From: JACVRW01 sp963837445
Lineage (GTDB): Bacteria; Actinomycetota; Thermoleophilia; Solirubrobacterales; Thermoleophilaceae
Reading direction: 5' to 3'
Assembly: GCA_963837445.1 (NCBI GenBank)
Contig: CAWINK010000022.1
Coordinates: forward strand, 248,001 to 312,000
DNA: 64,000 nt
In this document: piece after piece, positions 1 through 8,770 of the stretch
How positions within the stretch are numbered: position 1 is the first letter of the stretch
How the letters are laid out: every line of letters begins with the position of its first letter
The notes under the pieces: generated by a model
Told to the model about the DNA's origin: nothing
Database searches by the model: none
Seen by the model: the letters and a program-made list of their open reading frames with translations, nothing else
Position numbers and translations under genes: made by a program

Positions 1-126
1 CCGGTACGCGAGCGAGAACGCCGCCCCGCCGTGGCGATCGTAGACCAGCTCGAAGGCGCGCGGATCGCCCTTCTGGACGAGCTGCATGAGCTCCTCGTCG
101 GCCAGGTCGCGGATGTCGTGCGTCAT
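1..126 (-). CDS. ECF-type sigma factor, N-terminal part (cut by window edge)
   Basis: The visible 42 codons start at the ATG whose complement lies at 124-126 and run off the window. They read as the start of sigma-70 region 2: acidic residues then LMQLVQKGDPRAFELVYDRH, a typical ECF opening in which a short helix precedes the core-binding helix. Nothing of region 4 is visible, so subgroup and cognate anti-sigma factor cannot be told. It is divergent from the DUF4383 gene with 90 bp between them, which must hold both promoters. Family call is fairly firm; specific role unknown. Confidence 0.75.
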   Translation of the reverse strand, partial: MTHDIRDLADEELMQLVQKGDPRAFELVYDRHGGAAFSLAYR

Positions 127-216
127 TCGGTGTTCCTACGCGCTAGCCCCCGATTTGGATGATCCAAATGCGCGCCAAGTGCGAATAAGGCGAAAATCCG
201 CCACAAGGAGGTTCTC

Positions 217-654
217 ATGGACGAGCGCTCTCCCGCTCAGGTATACGCGCTGGTGATCGGGCTCACGCTGGTCGTGGCCGGGATCGCCGGCTTCTTCTAC
301 AGCGCCAGCTTCTCGACCGGCGACGGCACGGAGCGCGACGCCGTGCTCGGCATCCTCGACGTGAACGGCTGGCACAACCTCGTGCACATCGCGAGCGGCG
401 CGGTCGGACTGCTCGTCGTGGGGTCTTATCGAGGGGCACGCGCGTACGCGCTCGGTCTCGGTGTGGTCTACCTGCTCGTGACGCTGTTCGGCTTCATGGC
501 GGGCGACGGTGAGGAGATCCTCAACCTGATCCCGGTGAACACGGAGGACAACTTTTTCCACCTGCTGATCGGGATCGCGGGCATCGCTGCGGGACTCGCC
601 ACGCCGGCGACGGAGCGCCACCCGGCACCGCCGACGGCCGCGCCCGCCGCCTAG
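217..654 (+). CDS. DUF4383 domain membrane protein
   Basis: A 145-residue protein with four hydrophobic segments (about residues 10-32, 54-72, 78-95 and 112-128), matching the size and pattern of DUF4383 integral membrane proteins of actinobacteria. The conserved stretch around NGWHNLVHIASGAVGLL (about residues 50-66) and the later FFHLLIGIAGI are typical of the family. The ATG start is set by a strong AAGGAGG at 205-211, five bases upstream. The Pro/Ala-rich tail is probably cytoplasmic and unstructured. Function is not known for the family; nothing nearby gives a clue beyond the divergent sigma factor. Confidence 0.8.
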   Translation: MDERSPAQVYALVIGLTLVVAGIAGFFYSASFSTGDGTERDAVLGILDVNGWHNLVHIASGAVGLLVVGSYRGARAYALGLGVVYLLVTLFGFMAGDGEEILNLIPVNTEDNFFHLLIGIAGIAAGLATPATERHPAPPTAAPAA

Positions 655-673
655 CGCCACGTCTCCGCCTAGG

Positions 674-1522
674 GTGGGGCGCGTGGCCCGGAAGCGCGCG
701 TCCCACCGGCGGCTGGCCGTAGCGCTGGCCGCCATCGTCCTGTCGGCGACGGCGGCCGTCGTCGCCACGCGGCTGATCGGCGCCGACGAGCGCGGCGCCG
801 AGGTGAGCACGATCCAGATCGCGAGCGAGGCGGTGGACCAGACGCTCCCGACGACCGTGGTGGTGCCGCGCGGGGCCCAGGACTCTCAGCGGCCGCCGCT
901 GCTCGTGTTCCTCCACGGTCGCGGCGGGGACGAGCGCAGCGAGCTGGACGATGCGTTCTTCTCTGCGCTGGCCGGGCTGGGTGAGCGCGCCCCGGTGGTG
1001 GCGCTCCCGTACGGCGGCGACTCCTCCTATTGGCACGACCGCGAGGGCGGGCGCTGGGGCGCCTACGTCGTGCGTGAGGTGATCCCCACGGTCACGCGCC
1101 GCTTCGGCACGGACCCGCGCCGGGTCGCGATCGGCGGCATCTCGATGGGCGGCTTCGGCGCCCTCGATGTGGCGCGCCTGCACCGCGGACGCTTCTGCGC
1201 GGTCGCGGGTCACTCGCCCGCCATCTGGACCACCGGCGGCGAGACGGCGGAGGGGGCTTTCGACGACGCGGAGGACTTCGCCCGCCACGACGTCGTGGCC
1301 GCGGCCTCGTCGCCCGCCAGCTGGGCCGGCGCCCGCCTGTGGATCGACGCCGGCGACGCCGACCCGTTCCAGCCCGGCGTACAGGCCTTCCTCGCGACCC
1401 TCCGCGAGGCCGGGGCGCCCGTCACCGGGCGGACATGGCCGGGCGGGCACGAGGGCTCCTACTGGAACGAGCACTGGCGCGACTACGCGCGCTTCTACGC
1501 CCGCGCCCTGGCGCGCTGCTAG
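674..1522 (+). CDS. Membrane-anchored or secreted alpha/beta-hydrolase (esterase)
   Basis: A 282-residue protein with an N-terminal hydrophobic segment at about residues 14-32 after a basic stretch, so it is exported or anchored. An oxyanion-hole HG lies in FLHGRGG (about 79-85). The nucleophile elbow is GISMG with Ser157, and the likely triad partners are an Asp in IDAGDADPF (about 228-230) and His259 in GGHEGSYW. This resembles the esterase D/putative esterase group acting on small esters; the substrate cannot be told. The start is GTG 674, with GTG 683 as alternative. Its TAG stop shares a CTAG tetramer with the stop of the convergent gene at 1519. Confidence 0.75.
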   Translation: MGRVARKRASHRRLAVALAAIVLSATAAVVATRLIGADERGAEVSTIQIASEAVDQTLPTTVVVPRGAQDSQRPPLLVFLHGRGGDERSELDDAFFSALAGLGERAPVVALPYGGDSSYWHDREGGRWGAYVVREVIPTVTRRFGTDPRRVAIGGISMGGFGALDVARLHRGRFCAVAGHSPAIWTTGGETAEGAFDDAEDFARHDVVAAASSPASWAGARLWIDAGDADPFQPGVQAFLATLREAGAPVTGRTWPGGHEGSYWNEHWRDYARFYARALARC

Positions 1523-1854
1523 CCGCGAAGGCGCTTCTCGATGTCGTCCGCGACCCCGCGGATCGACTTCTCGAGAGCGTGCAGGCCGGTGTCCTGGCGC
1601 TTCTTCTGCTGCTGGCGGGCCCGTACCAGCACGAGCCCGCCGGCGGCGACGCTGCCGACCACGATCGCGGCGGCTGGGCGCGCCCAGTTGCGCGGGTCGC
1701 GCATTGCCGACAGCTCCCAGTCGGCAAGCTCGGTGGCGGCCGCCTCGGTCAGCTCCGAGAGGCCGCGCTCCAGGCGGTCGCTGAGCGCCTCCGGCGGCTC
1801 CACCGGCACGAGGGCGGAGCGCAGCAGGCGCTCGACGCGATCCACGTCACTCAT
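1519..1854 (-). CDS. Single-pass membrane protein coupled to an ECF sigma factor
   Basis: A 111-residue protein with a charged N-terminal half, one hydrophobic segment (about residues 60-78, PAAAIVVGSVAAGG) and a basic, coiled C-terminal tail. ATG 1854 is preferred over ATG 1860 because a GGGG ribosome site sits six bases before it. It overlaps the end of the upstream ECF sigma gene by 8 nt, so the two are translationally coupled. A small one-TM protein directly after an ECF sigma gene is a common arrangement for anti-sigma factors, but no zinc-binding anti-sigma motif (HxxxCxxC) is visible. The anti-sigma role is therefore only a suggestion. Confidence 0.6.
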   Translation of the reverse strand: MSDVDRVERLLRSALVPVEPPEALSDRLERGLSELTEAAATELADWELSAMRDPRNWARPAAAIVVGSVAAGGLVLVRARQQQKKRQDTGLHALEKSIRGVADDIEKRLRG

Positions 1855-2383
1855 CGCCATCCCCCTCGAGGCTCTGCTCCAGCTGCTTGATGGCCCTGTG
1901 GATGAGCACCTTGGTCGCTCCCTCGGAGCGCCCGAGCGCTCGCGCGATCTCCCGATTGTCCATGCCGAGCGCGAAGCGCATGATGAGCGCCTCGCGGCGA
2001 TCCTCCGGGAGCTTCGACACGCCCTCGAGGACCTCCTTCACCTCTTCGCGGCCCTCCACGAGCTGCTCCGTGCCGATCGGCTCGGCCAGGACGCTCGAGT
2101 CGTCCAGCTGAGTTGTCGGCCGGCGTGAGCGGTCGCGGTAGAAGTTGGCGGCGAGGTTGTGCGCGATGCGGATGAGCCAGGGCCGCATCGGCCGCCCGTT
2201 GGACTCGCGTTGAGCTCGCTCGAAGTGGCGGTAGGCCTGGAGAAAGGTCTGCTCGGTCAGGTCCTCCGCGTCGTGATGGTTGCCCACCCGGTAGTACGAG
2301 TAGGAGTAGACGTCGCGCAGGTGCGCCTTGTAGAGCTCCGTGAAATCGCGGTCGAGTCGCTGCTTGTCGGCCACTTCCTCCAC
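1847..2383 (-). CDS. ECF-family RNA polymerase sigma factor
   Basis: A 178-residue protein with the two ECF domains: region 2 at about residues 12-90 (YSYYRVGNHHDAEDLTEQTF, then RPWLIRIAHNLAANFYRDRSR, the -10 recognition helix) and region 4 at about 118-170 (LPEDRREALIMRFALGMDNREIARALG, a helix-turn-helix for the -35). Length and order match the family. It directs transcription of an unknown regulon. It is followed, with an 8-nt overlap, by a one-TM protein that may be its partner. Confidence 0.88.
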   Translation of the reverse strand: MEEVADKQRLDRDFTELYKAHLRDVYSYSYYRVGNHHDAEDLTEQTFLQAYRHFERAQRESNGRPMRPWLIRIAHNLAANFYRDRSRRPTTQLDDSSVLAEPIGTEQLVEGREEVKEVLEGVSKLPEDRREALIMRFALGMDNREIARALGRSEGATKVLIHRAIKQLEQSLEGDGDE

Positions 2384-2407
2384 TCACCACGGAGCCTACT
2401 CCCGGTC

Positions 2408-4078
2408 CTATGCCGCGTGAGTCCGGCGCCGCGCGGGGCGGGCCGATCGGACGCTCTCGAGCCACTGCTCGGGAGAGGACTCGCCATCGAGCACGCGGCG
2501 CAGGCCATCCGTGACCGGCGCGTGGATGCCCTGGCGCTCGAACGCGAGGCCCAGCAGCGGGACCGTGGCGAGCGACTCGGCGGTTTGATCCATCGAAGCC
2601 TCCACCTGCCCGGCCGGCACCCCGGCGCCGACCATCTCGCCAGCGCGGCGGTTGCGGCTTCCCTCGGCGATGGCTGTGGCCACGAGGTCGCCCGCTCCAG
2701 CGAGGCCGGCGAAGGTCTCGCTGCGCCCGCCGCTGGCGAGCGCCAGCTCATGGATCTCGGCGAAGATGTGCCCGGCGGCTGCGCCGGCCAGGTTCGCGCC
2801 GCGCGGAGCGGCCGCCGCGCTCCCCAGGGCGGCTGCGTTCTTCGCGCACGCGGCTAGCTCGGTGCCGGTCACGTCGTCCGTGGCCTCCACGGTCAGGCCC
2901 CCGGCTCCGAGCAGGTCACGAAGCTGGCGACGAAGGTCGGCGTCGTGGCTGGCGAGCACCACGGAGGCGCCCAGCTCGATCGCCTCGCGTGCGTGCGCCG
3001 GCCCGGCGAGTGTGGCTACGGCGCGCGCCCGCACGCGCTCGGAGACGTAGGCGGCGGGGGTGGTGCCGAGCGGCGGCACGAGGCCCTTCGAGGTCACGAG
3101 CACCGCCGAGCGGTCTCCCACCCGGGCGCCGACCTCGCCGACGGCGGCGGGCAGGCTGGCGCAGGGCACGGCGAGCACCACGAGGTCCACGCCGGCGAGC
3201 TCGATCTCCGGCACGGTCTTCACGTCGATGGCGCGGTCGAGCTGAAGGCCCGGGAGATAGCGCGAGTTCTCGCGGTCGGCGCGGAGAGCGTCGACCTGCG
3301 CGCCGGTGCGGCAGCCGAGCTGCACCTGAAGCCCCGCGCGCGCCAGCACGACCGCGGCGGCTGTGCCCATCGAGCCCGCGCCCACCACGGCGGCGGTGCG
3401 GAGCGGCGGGAGGCCGCCGAGCCACTCCCATTGGAGCCCGACACATGGCCAGATGCGCTCCGTGACCTCGCCGGCGAGGAACGGCGAGGGGTCGTCCACC
3501 CGCGGAAACGTGACCGGCGGCCCGCAGCGGATGTGCACCTTCACGGGCTTGATGCGCCAGCCGCGGCGCACGTGCTCCGAGTTCGTCACGGCGATTGGGA
3601 TGACCGGCTTGCCGCTCTGGAGTGCGATGCGGCCAACGCCGCGCTTGGGCGATCCGAGCGAGCCGGTGCGGATGCGGGTTCCCTCGGGGAAGATCACGAC
3701 CGCCTGGCCGCGCTCGAGCAGCGCTCGGGCGGTGTCCATCGACTCCTCGTCGGACTCGCCGCGCTTGATCGGGAACGCCCCGAGGCAGTTGAGAATCCAA
3801 CCGAGAGCCGGGTTCTTGAACAGCTCCTGCTTGGCCACGAAGTAGATCGGGCGGGGGAGGCAGCAACCGATCGCGAACGGGTCGAGAAAGCTGCGGTGGT
3901 TCGACGCCAGGATCACGCCTCCCTCGGGAATGTGCTCGATCCCGCGCCGCCTGAGGCGGAAGTAGACATGGATCCCGACCTTCAGGATCCAGCGCAGAGG
4001 CCAGTACACGAACGAGTTCACGCCCCGCCGGCGCGTGCGCTCGTGGTACAGCGATAGAGGGCGGGGGGCCATCCCCAA
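2408..4078 (-). CDS. Fusion: PlsC-type acyltransferase + GpsA-type glycerol-3-phosphate dehydrogenase
   Basis: One uninterrupted 556-residue frame holds two phospholipid-synthesis domains. Residues about 20-215 are a PlsC lysophosphatidate acyltransferase: catalytic NHxxxxD (N60, H61, D66) and the acceptor motif FPEGTR (130-135). From about 228 follows a GpsA-like NAD-dependent dehydrogenase: Rossmann GAGSMG (233-238), GPAHAREA and LAGAGDLVATAIAEGSRNRR. The linker is only about ten residues. GpsA makes sn-glycerol-3-phosphate and PlsC acylates its 1-acyl derivative, so both serve phosphatidate synthesis at the membrane. The usual DNTRAAL..RG motif is replaced by GANLAGAAAGH, which removes the expected substrate-phosphate arginine. 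A GTG at codon 20 is an alternative start. The gene is divergent from the gene at 4117. Confidence 0.82.
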   Translation of the reverse strand: MGMAPRPLSLYHERTRRRGVNSFVYWPLRWILKVGIHVYFRLRRRGIEHIPEGGVILASNHRSFLDPFAIGCCLPRPIYFVAKQELFKNPALGWILNCLGAFPIKRGESDEESMDTARALLERGQAVVIFPEGTRIRTGSLGSPKRGVGRIALQSGKPVIPIAVTNSEHVRRGWRIKPVKVHIRCGPPVTFPRVDDPSPFLAGEVTERIWPCVGLQWEWLGGLPPLRTAAVVGAGSMGTAAAVVLARAGLQVQLGCRTGAQVDALRADRENSRYLPGLQLDRAIDVKTVPEIELAGVDLVVLAVPCASLPAAVGEVGARVGDRSAVLVTSKGLVPPLGTTPAAYVSERVRARAVATLAGPAHAREAIELGASVVLASHDADLRRQLRDLLGAGGLTVEATDDVTGTELAACAKNAAALGSAAAAPRGANLAGAAAGHIFAEIHELALASGGRSETFAGLAGAGDLVATAIAEGSRNRRAGEMVGAGVPAGQVEASMDQTAESLATVPLLGLAFERQGIHAPVTDGLRRVLDGESSPEQWLESVRSARPARRRTHAA

Positions 4079-4116
4079 GACCTACCCGAGTCCCGCGCTC
4101 GCGTTACTCTGCGCCC

Positions 4117-4660
4117 ATGGAGCTCCAGCGAACGCTCAACGGCGCCCTGGCGGGTGCAGCGGCCGCAGCGGTCTGGGCCGCCCAGCAGCCGCTCGACAAG
4201 CGGGTCTTCGGATCCCGCTACGACGACGTGGAGCTGCTCGGCAAGCTCGTCACGCGCGGGCCGGCCTGGCCGGCCGCCGGCCTCGGCCTGCACGTGGCCA
4301 ACGGCGCGATGTTCGGAGCCGTGTACGCGCTGGCACGGCCGCTGGTGCCGGGACCCGCCCATCCTGGCGGGAGTGGCCGCCGGCATGGCGGAGCATTTCG
4401 GCTTCTGGCCGCTCGGCGCCCTGATCGACCGCCACCACCCGGCGCGTGCCGATCTCGAGCCGCTGAGAGGCAACCGCCGCGCCTTCGCCCAGGCCACCTG
4501 GCGCCACTTCCTGTTCGGGGTCGTGCTGGCCGAACTGGAGCGCCGCCTCAACGACAAGGGCGAGTTCGAGCCCCTGGAGGGCGTCCCCGTCTCCTCAAAC
4601 GGTCACGGGAACCTGGAGCACGCGTCCGTGGGCGCGACCGAGGCCGAGGCCGCGGAGTAG
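4117..4660 (+). CDS. Conserved hypothetical membrane protein (frame broken by one base)
   Basis: Translation from ATG 4117 gives a small protein with hydrophobic Ala/Gly-rich segments (GALAGAAAAAVWAAQQPL, then NGAMFGAVYALARPL). After ALARPLVPG it loses coherence, while the next frame continues with ILAGVAAGMAEHFGFWPLGA and ends at the TAG at 4658-4660. Removing one C from the CCC at 4354-4356 joins the two into a 180-residue protein. The shift may be an assembly error or a real mutation. No characterised family is recognised. The stop abuts the 3' end of the oppositely oriented tRNA-Thr gene. Confidence 0.6.
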
Positions 4661-4733
4661 AGCCCGCCGTCGGACTCGAACCGACAACCTCTTCATTACA
4701 AGTGAAGTGCTCTTCCAGTTGAGCTAGGCGGGC
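4661..4733 (-). tRNA. tRNA-Thr (anticodon TGT)
   Basis: The reverse complement folds as a standard 73-nt cloverleaf. The acceptor stem GCCCGCC pairs with GGCGGGC, the D arm contains TAGCTCAACTGGAAGAGCA, the anticodon stem CTTCA/TGAAG encloses loop CTTGTAA (anticodon TGT, decoding ACA), and the T arm contains GGTTCGAGTCC. The discriminator base is T and no CCA is encoded. It begins one base after the stop of the convergent gene at 4660. Confidence 0.95.
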
Positions 4734-4765
4734 GCTCAGCGCAGGATAACCCCGCCCCAGAACGA

Positions 4766-4791
4766 CTCGGGCCCCGTCAGCGGGGCCCGAG
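4766..4791 (-). terminator. Strong hairpin, probable terminator of the small gene at 4817
   Basis: Perfect 11-bp GC-rich stem CTCGGGCCCCG / CGGGGCCCGAG with a 4-base loop. It lies 25 nt after the stop of the minus-strand small membrane gene. No clear U-tract follows on either strand, so it may act in both directions or stabilise a 3' end. Confidence 0.6.
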
Positions 4792-4816
4792 GTCCTTCAA
4801 CACTGTCGTGCTGCAG

Positions 4817-4984
4817 TTAGATGCGCCTGCCGCTCCAGCGGCTCCCGAATCCGAAGCCTCCGCTCGGGATGCCCGCGATCAGCACGAGGATCGCGCCGAT
4901 GATGCCGACGATGGGCACGGTGAGGGCTGCCAGCAGCAGGTAGACAAGAGCGGCCACCAGCACGGTCAACAGAATTCCGATCAT
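4817..4984 (-). CDS. Small two-TM hydrophobic protein (55 aa)
   Basis: A 55-codon gene encoding a protein made almost entirely of two hydrophobic helices (about residues 2-20 and 23-40, IGILLTVLVAALVYLLLAAL then VGIIGAILVLIAGI) and a Gly/Arg-rich tail. A near-perfect ribosome site AAGGAGGAG lies 5-6 bases before the ATG, which strongly supports translation. A hairpin terminator follows 25 nt after the stop. Such proteins are common in actinobacteria and are often annotated only as hydrophobic membrane proteins. No function can be assigned. Confidence 0.7.
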   Translation of the reverse strand: MIGILLTVLVAALVYLLLAALTVPIVGIIGAILVLIAGIPSGGFGFGSRWSGRRI

Positions 4985-5068
4985 CTCTATCTCCTCCTTG
5001 GATTCGCGCCGACGCTTGGCGCTCCCAGGGGATACCCGCTCGGGGCCGCCCAGAAACGGTTTAGAAAC

Positions 5069-5842
5069 TCAGTTCTTGATGAACACGGGCGTGCCCAGCG
5101 GCACGCGGCGCATCAGGACTTCGAGGTCTGAATCCGCAGCGCGAAGGCATCCGGCGGAGGCCGGCGAGCCGATCGTGCCGGGCGAGTTGGTGCCATGGAT
5201 CGCGATCCGGTTGCCGCCCTGCCAGCCGGCCGGGAGGTTCGGCTGGTGGGCGTTCAGGGCGAGGATGCAGCAGCCGTAGTAGGGGCCGTACGTGCCGCCG
5301 CGCAGCTTGTCCGTGACCGCGAAGCGCCCGGTGGGGGTCTCCGAGCCTGGGCGGCCGATTGCCACCGAGATGCGGCGGATCACCCGCCCGCCCCTGCGCA
5401 GCTCGAGCCGGCGGCCGGACAGGTCCGCGTGCAGCGAGTAGGCGCCCCGGCGCAGTCGCAGGCCCGGGTTGTGCCGGTGGACCCAGGCGAGCTCCCCGTT
5501 CGGCATCTCGGTGGTCACGACGCTGAGCCACGGACCGCGCCGTCCGGAGACGCTCATCACGCGAGCGCTTCCGAACTCGGTGCTCGTACCCACGCGGGTG
5601 ACCACGCGCCCGTTCGGGCTCTCCCGCAGCGGCACCGTCCCGCGAACGACCACAGAGCGCCAGCGCGGCCCGGATCTCGGCTTGGGGGCTGGTGCCGGCG
5701 CCGCGGGCAGCTCGGATGCGACCGGCGTGAGCGTCTGCTGCGCGGGGTTCACCGAAGCCGCTGACAGAGCGGAATAGCTGAACACGAACGCGGCGGCGAG
5801 CGCGGCGAGCAGGAGCAGCGGTGATGCGGATCGGGACGGCAT
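5069..5842 (-). CDS. L,D-transpeptidase (YkuD family), exported
   Basis: A 257-residue protein with an N-terminal signal or anchor (about residues 8-30), a Pro/Ala linker, an SH3-like region (about 60-120) and a YkuD catalytic domain from about 130. The active site reads IHGTNSPGTIGSP..SAGCLR, with His216 and Cys232 in the family pattern HGx(n)SxGCxR. These enzymes form 3-3 cross-links in peptidoglycan outside the membrane through a Cys acyl-enzyme. It lies 66 bp downstream of the SigH-like sigma gene on the same strand and could be co-transcribed with it. Confidence 0.88.
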   Translation of the reverse strand: MPSRSASPLLLLAALAAAFVFSYSALSAASVNPAQQTLTPVASELPAAPAPAPKPRSGPRWRSVVVRGTVPLRESPNGRVVTRVGTSTEFGSARVMSVSGRRGPWLSVVTTEMPNGELAWVHRHNPGLRLRRGAYSLHADLSGRRLELRRGGRVIRRISVAIGRPGSETPTGRFAVTDKLRGGTYGPYYGCCILALNAHQPNLPAGWQGGNRIAIHGTNSPGTIGSPASAGCLRAADSDLEVLMRRVPLGTPVFIKN

Positions 5843-5908
5843 GTCCCTTTTCGCATCGGCTTACTCCCGCGTCCCGGACTCATGCCGGGACCAGGATGGA
5901 CGTTTGTC

Positions 5909-6577
5909 TTAGAGCAGCACTTCGCGCGAGCTGAGGTGCGCGCCAACCTTGCGCTTTACGCGCTGGAGAGCGTTATCCACGGTCTTCGTGTCGCATTCGA
6001 GGCGCTCCGCGATCGCCTCGTAGCTGTGACCGTCGAGGTAGAGCGACAGCACCGAGGCCTCCAGCTCTGAGAGCACGCTCGACAGGCACGCCACCAGGCT
6101 GTGCAGCTCCTCGGTGGAGATCACCTGGTTGACCGGGTCGTGCGCGGTGGGGCCCGGGAGCAGCTCGTCGAGGGTGGGATCGCCGTCTCCACCGCCGGCG
6201 GCGGGCGTCTGCGAGAACGACACGTACTCGTTCAGCGGGGTGTGCTTGTTCCGCGTGGAGGTCTTGACCGCGGTGATGATCTGCCGCGTTATGCAGAGCT
6301 CCGCGAAGTTGCGGAAGCTCGACTCGCGGTCCCAGCGGTAGTCACGAACCGCCTTGTAGAGGCCCACGAGGCCCTCCTGGATCAGGTCGTCCGCATCTCC
6401 CCCGATGAGGAAGTAGGACGAGGCCTTGAGCCGGACGAAGCCGTAGTAGCGCTTCACGATCCGGTCGTAGGCGTCCTTCTTGCCCTGCTTGGCAAGCGCG
6501 ATCAGGTAGTGATCATCAAGCTCAACCTGAGTGTGAGACTTGAACGCGCCTGGGCGGAAAGTAGAGGATGCTGCCAT
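5909..6577 (-). CDS. sigH: SigH-like alternative sigma factor of RNA polymerase
   Basis: A 222-residue sigma-70 family protein. Region 2 at about residues 28-110 holds YDRIVKRYYGFVRLKASSYF, DADDLIQEGLVGLYKAVRDY and SSFRNFAELCITRQIITAVK; region 4 at about 165-215 holds SYEAIAERLECDTKTVDNAL. The layout and the phrase DLIQEGLVGLYKAVRDY match the SigH/SpoVG-type factors of Firmicutes and of Thermoleophilia rather than ECF factors. A good AAGGAGC site precedes the ATG. A consensus promoter lies about 110 nt upstream (6686-6713). The name is by similarity; a sporulation role is not implied. Confidence 0.82.
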   Translation of the reverse strand: MAASSTFRPGAFKSHTQVELDDHYLIALAKQGKKDAYDRIVKRYYGFVRLKASSYFLIGGDADDLIQEGLVGLYKAVRDYRWDRESSFRNFAELCITRQIITAVKTSTRNKHTPLNEYVSFSQTPAAGGGDGDPTLDELLPGPTAHDPVNQVISTEELHSLVACLSSVLSELEASVLSLYLDGHSYEAIAERLECDTKTVDNALQRVKRKVGAHLSSREVLL

Positions 6578-6685
6578 CGAAGGCTCCTTGGCCTCGGTGA
6601 CGCACTACCTCCCCTGGCGTCAGGTTTCTCTGAAGTGCGAGCCTCGCATGTCTAAAGCTCGACTTCAGCCTGATCAACGGGGTGA

Positions 6686-6713
6686 ATTATGGTGGGTTAT
6701 GGACCCTTGTCAA
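6686..6713 (-). promoter_or_regulatory. Sigma-70-type promoter of the SigH-like gene
   Basis: On the minus strand TTGACA (complement of 6708-6713) and CATAAT (complement of 6686-6691) are separated by 16 bases. This is a near-consensus housekeeping promoter in high-GC surroundings. It predicts a start near 6679 and a leader of about 100 nt. Confidence 0.65.
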
Positions 6714-6716
6714 GTC

Positions 6717-7402
6717 CTACTTGCGGAAGTGCAAGATTCCGTACACCAGGGCCGCCGCGGCGGTGGACACGTTGAGCGATCCGACCTGCCCCGTGTTCGG
6801 CAGGGCCACGAGCTCGTCGCAGGTCTCGGCCACGCGCGGTCGCAGACCGCGGCCCTCGCTTCCGAGCACGAGGACCACCCTCCCGCGGTAGTCCGGCCGG
6901 TCGTATGGCACCGCGGCCTCGGCCGACGCCCCGTACACCCAGGTGTTCTCCCGCTCCTTGGCGGATACGAGCCAGTCGGCCAGGTTGCGCACCCGCGCCA
7001 CCGGCAGGTGCTCGACCGCGCCCGCTGACGCGCGGCACACCGCCGCCGTGACCTCGGCGGACCGGCGCTCCGGCAACACGACTCCCGCACAGCCGGCCGC
7101 CTCGGCCACCCGGATGACGGCGCCGAGGTTGTGCGGGTCCTGGACCTCGTCGAGCGCCAGCACCAGCGCGTCCTCGGCGTCGAGCAGCGAGTCCGCGTCC
7201 GCGTACGGATACGGGCCCGCCTCCGCGCAGATGCCCTGATGGTCCGGCGAGCCGCAGCGCTCCTCGAGCTCCCAGAGCTCGGCGATCACCGTCTCCACGC
7301 CGCCGAGCCACACCTCCTGCGCCGCCCGCTCGCTGGCGAACACGCGCTGCACGCGCCGCTTGCCGCGCAGCGCCTCCCGCACCGGGTTGCGGCCGTAGAC
7401 GA

Positions 7403-7406
<4 letters not shown>
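6717..7406 (-). CDS. rlmB: TrmH/SpoU-family 23S rRNA 2'-O-ribose methyltransferase
   Basis: A 229-residue SPOUT methyltransferase. It has an N-terminal substrate-binding domain (IVYGRNPVREAL at residues 2-13) and the SPOUT motifs DEVQDPHNLGAVIRVAEAAG, LVLGSEGRGLRP and LPNTGQVGSLNVSTAAA that build the SAM-binding knot. The likely target is 23S rRNA (RlmB, Gm2251-type). The start is the GTG at 7404-7406, which overlaps the cysS stop as GTGA, so it is coupled to cysS, a pairing common in bacteria. Confidence 0.88.
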
Positions 7407-8756
<1,350 letters not shown>

Positions 8757-8770
8757 GCGCGGGAGGCTAC

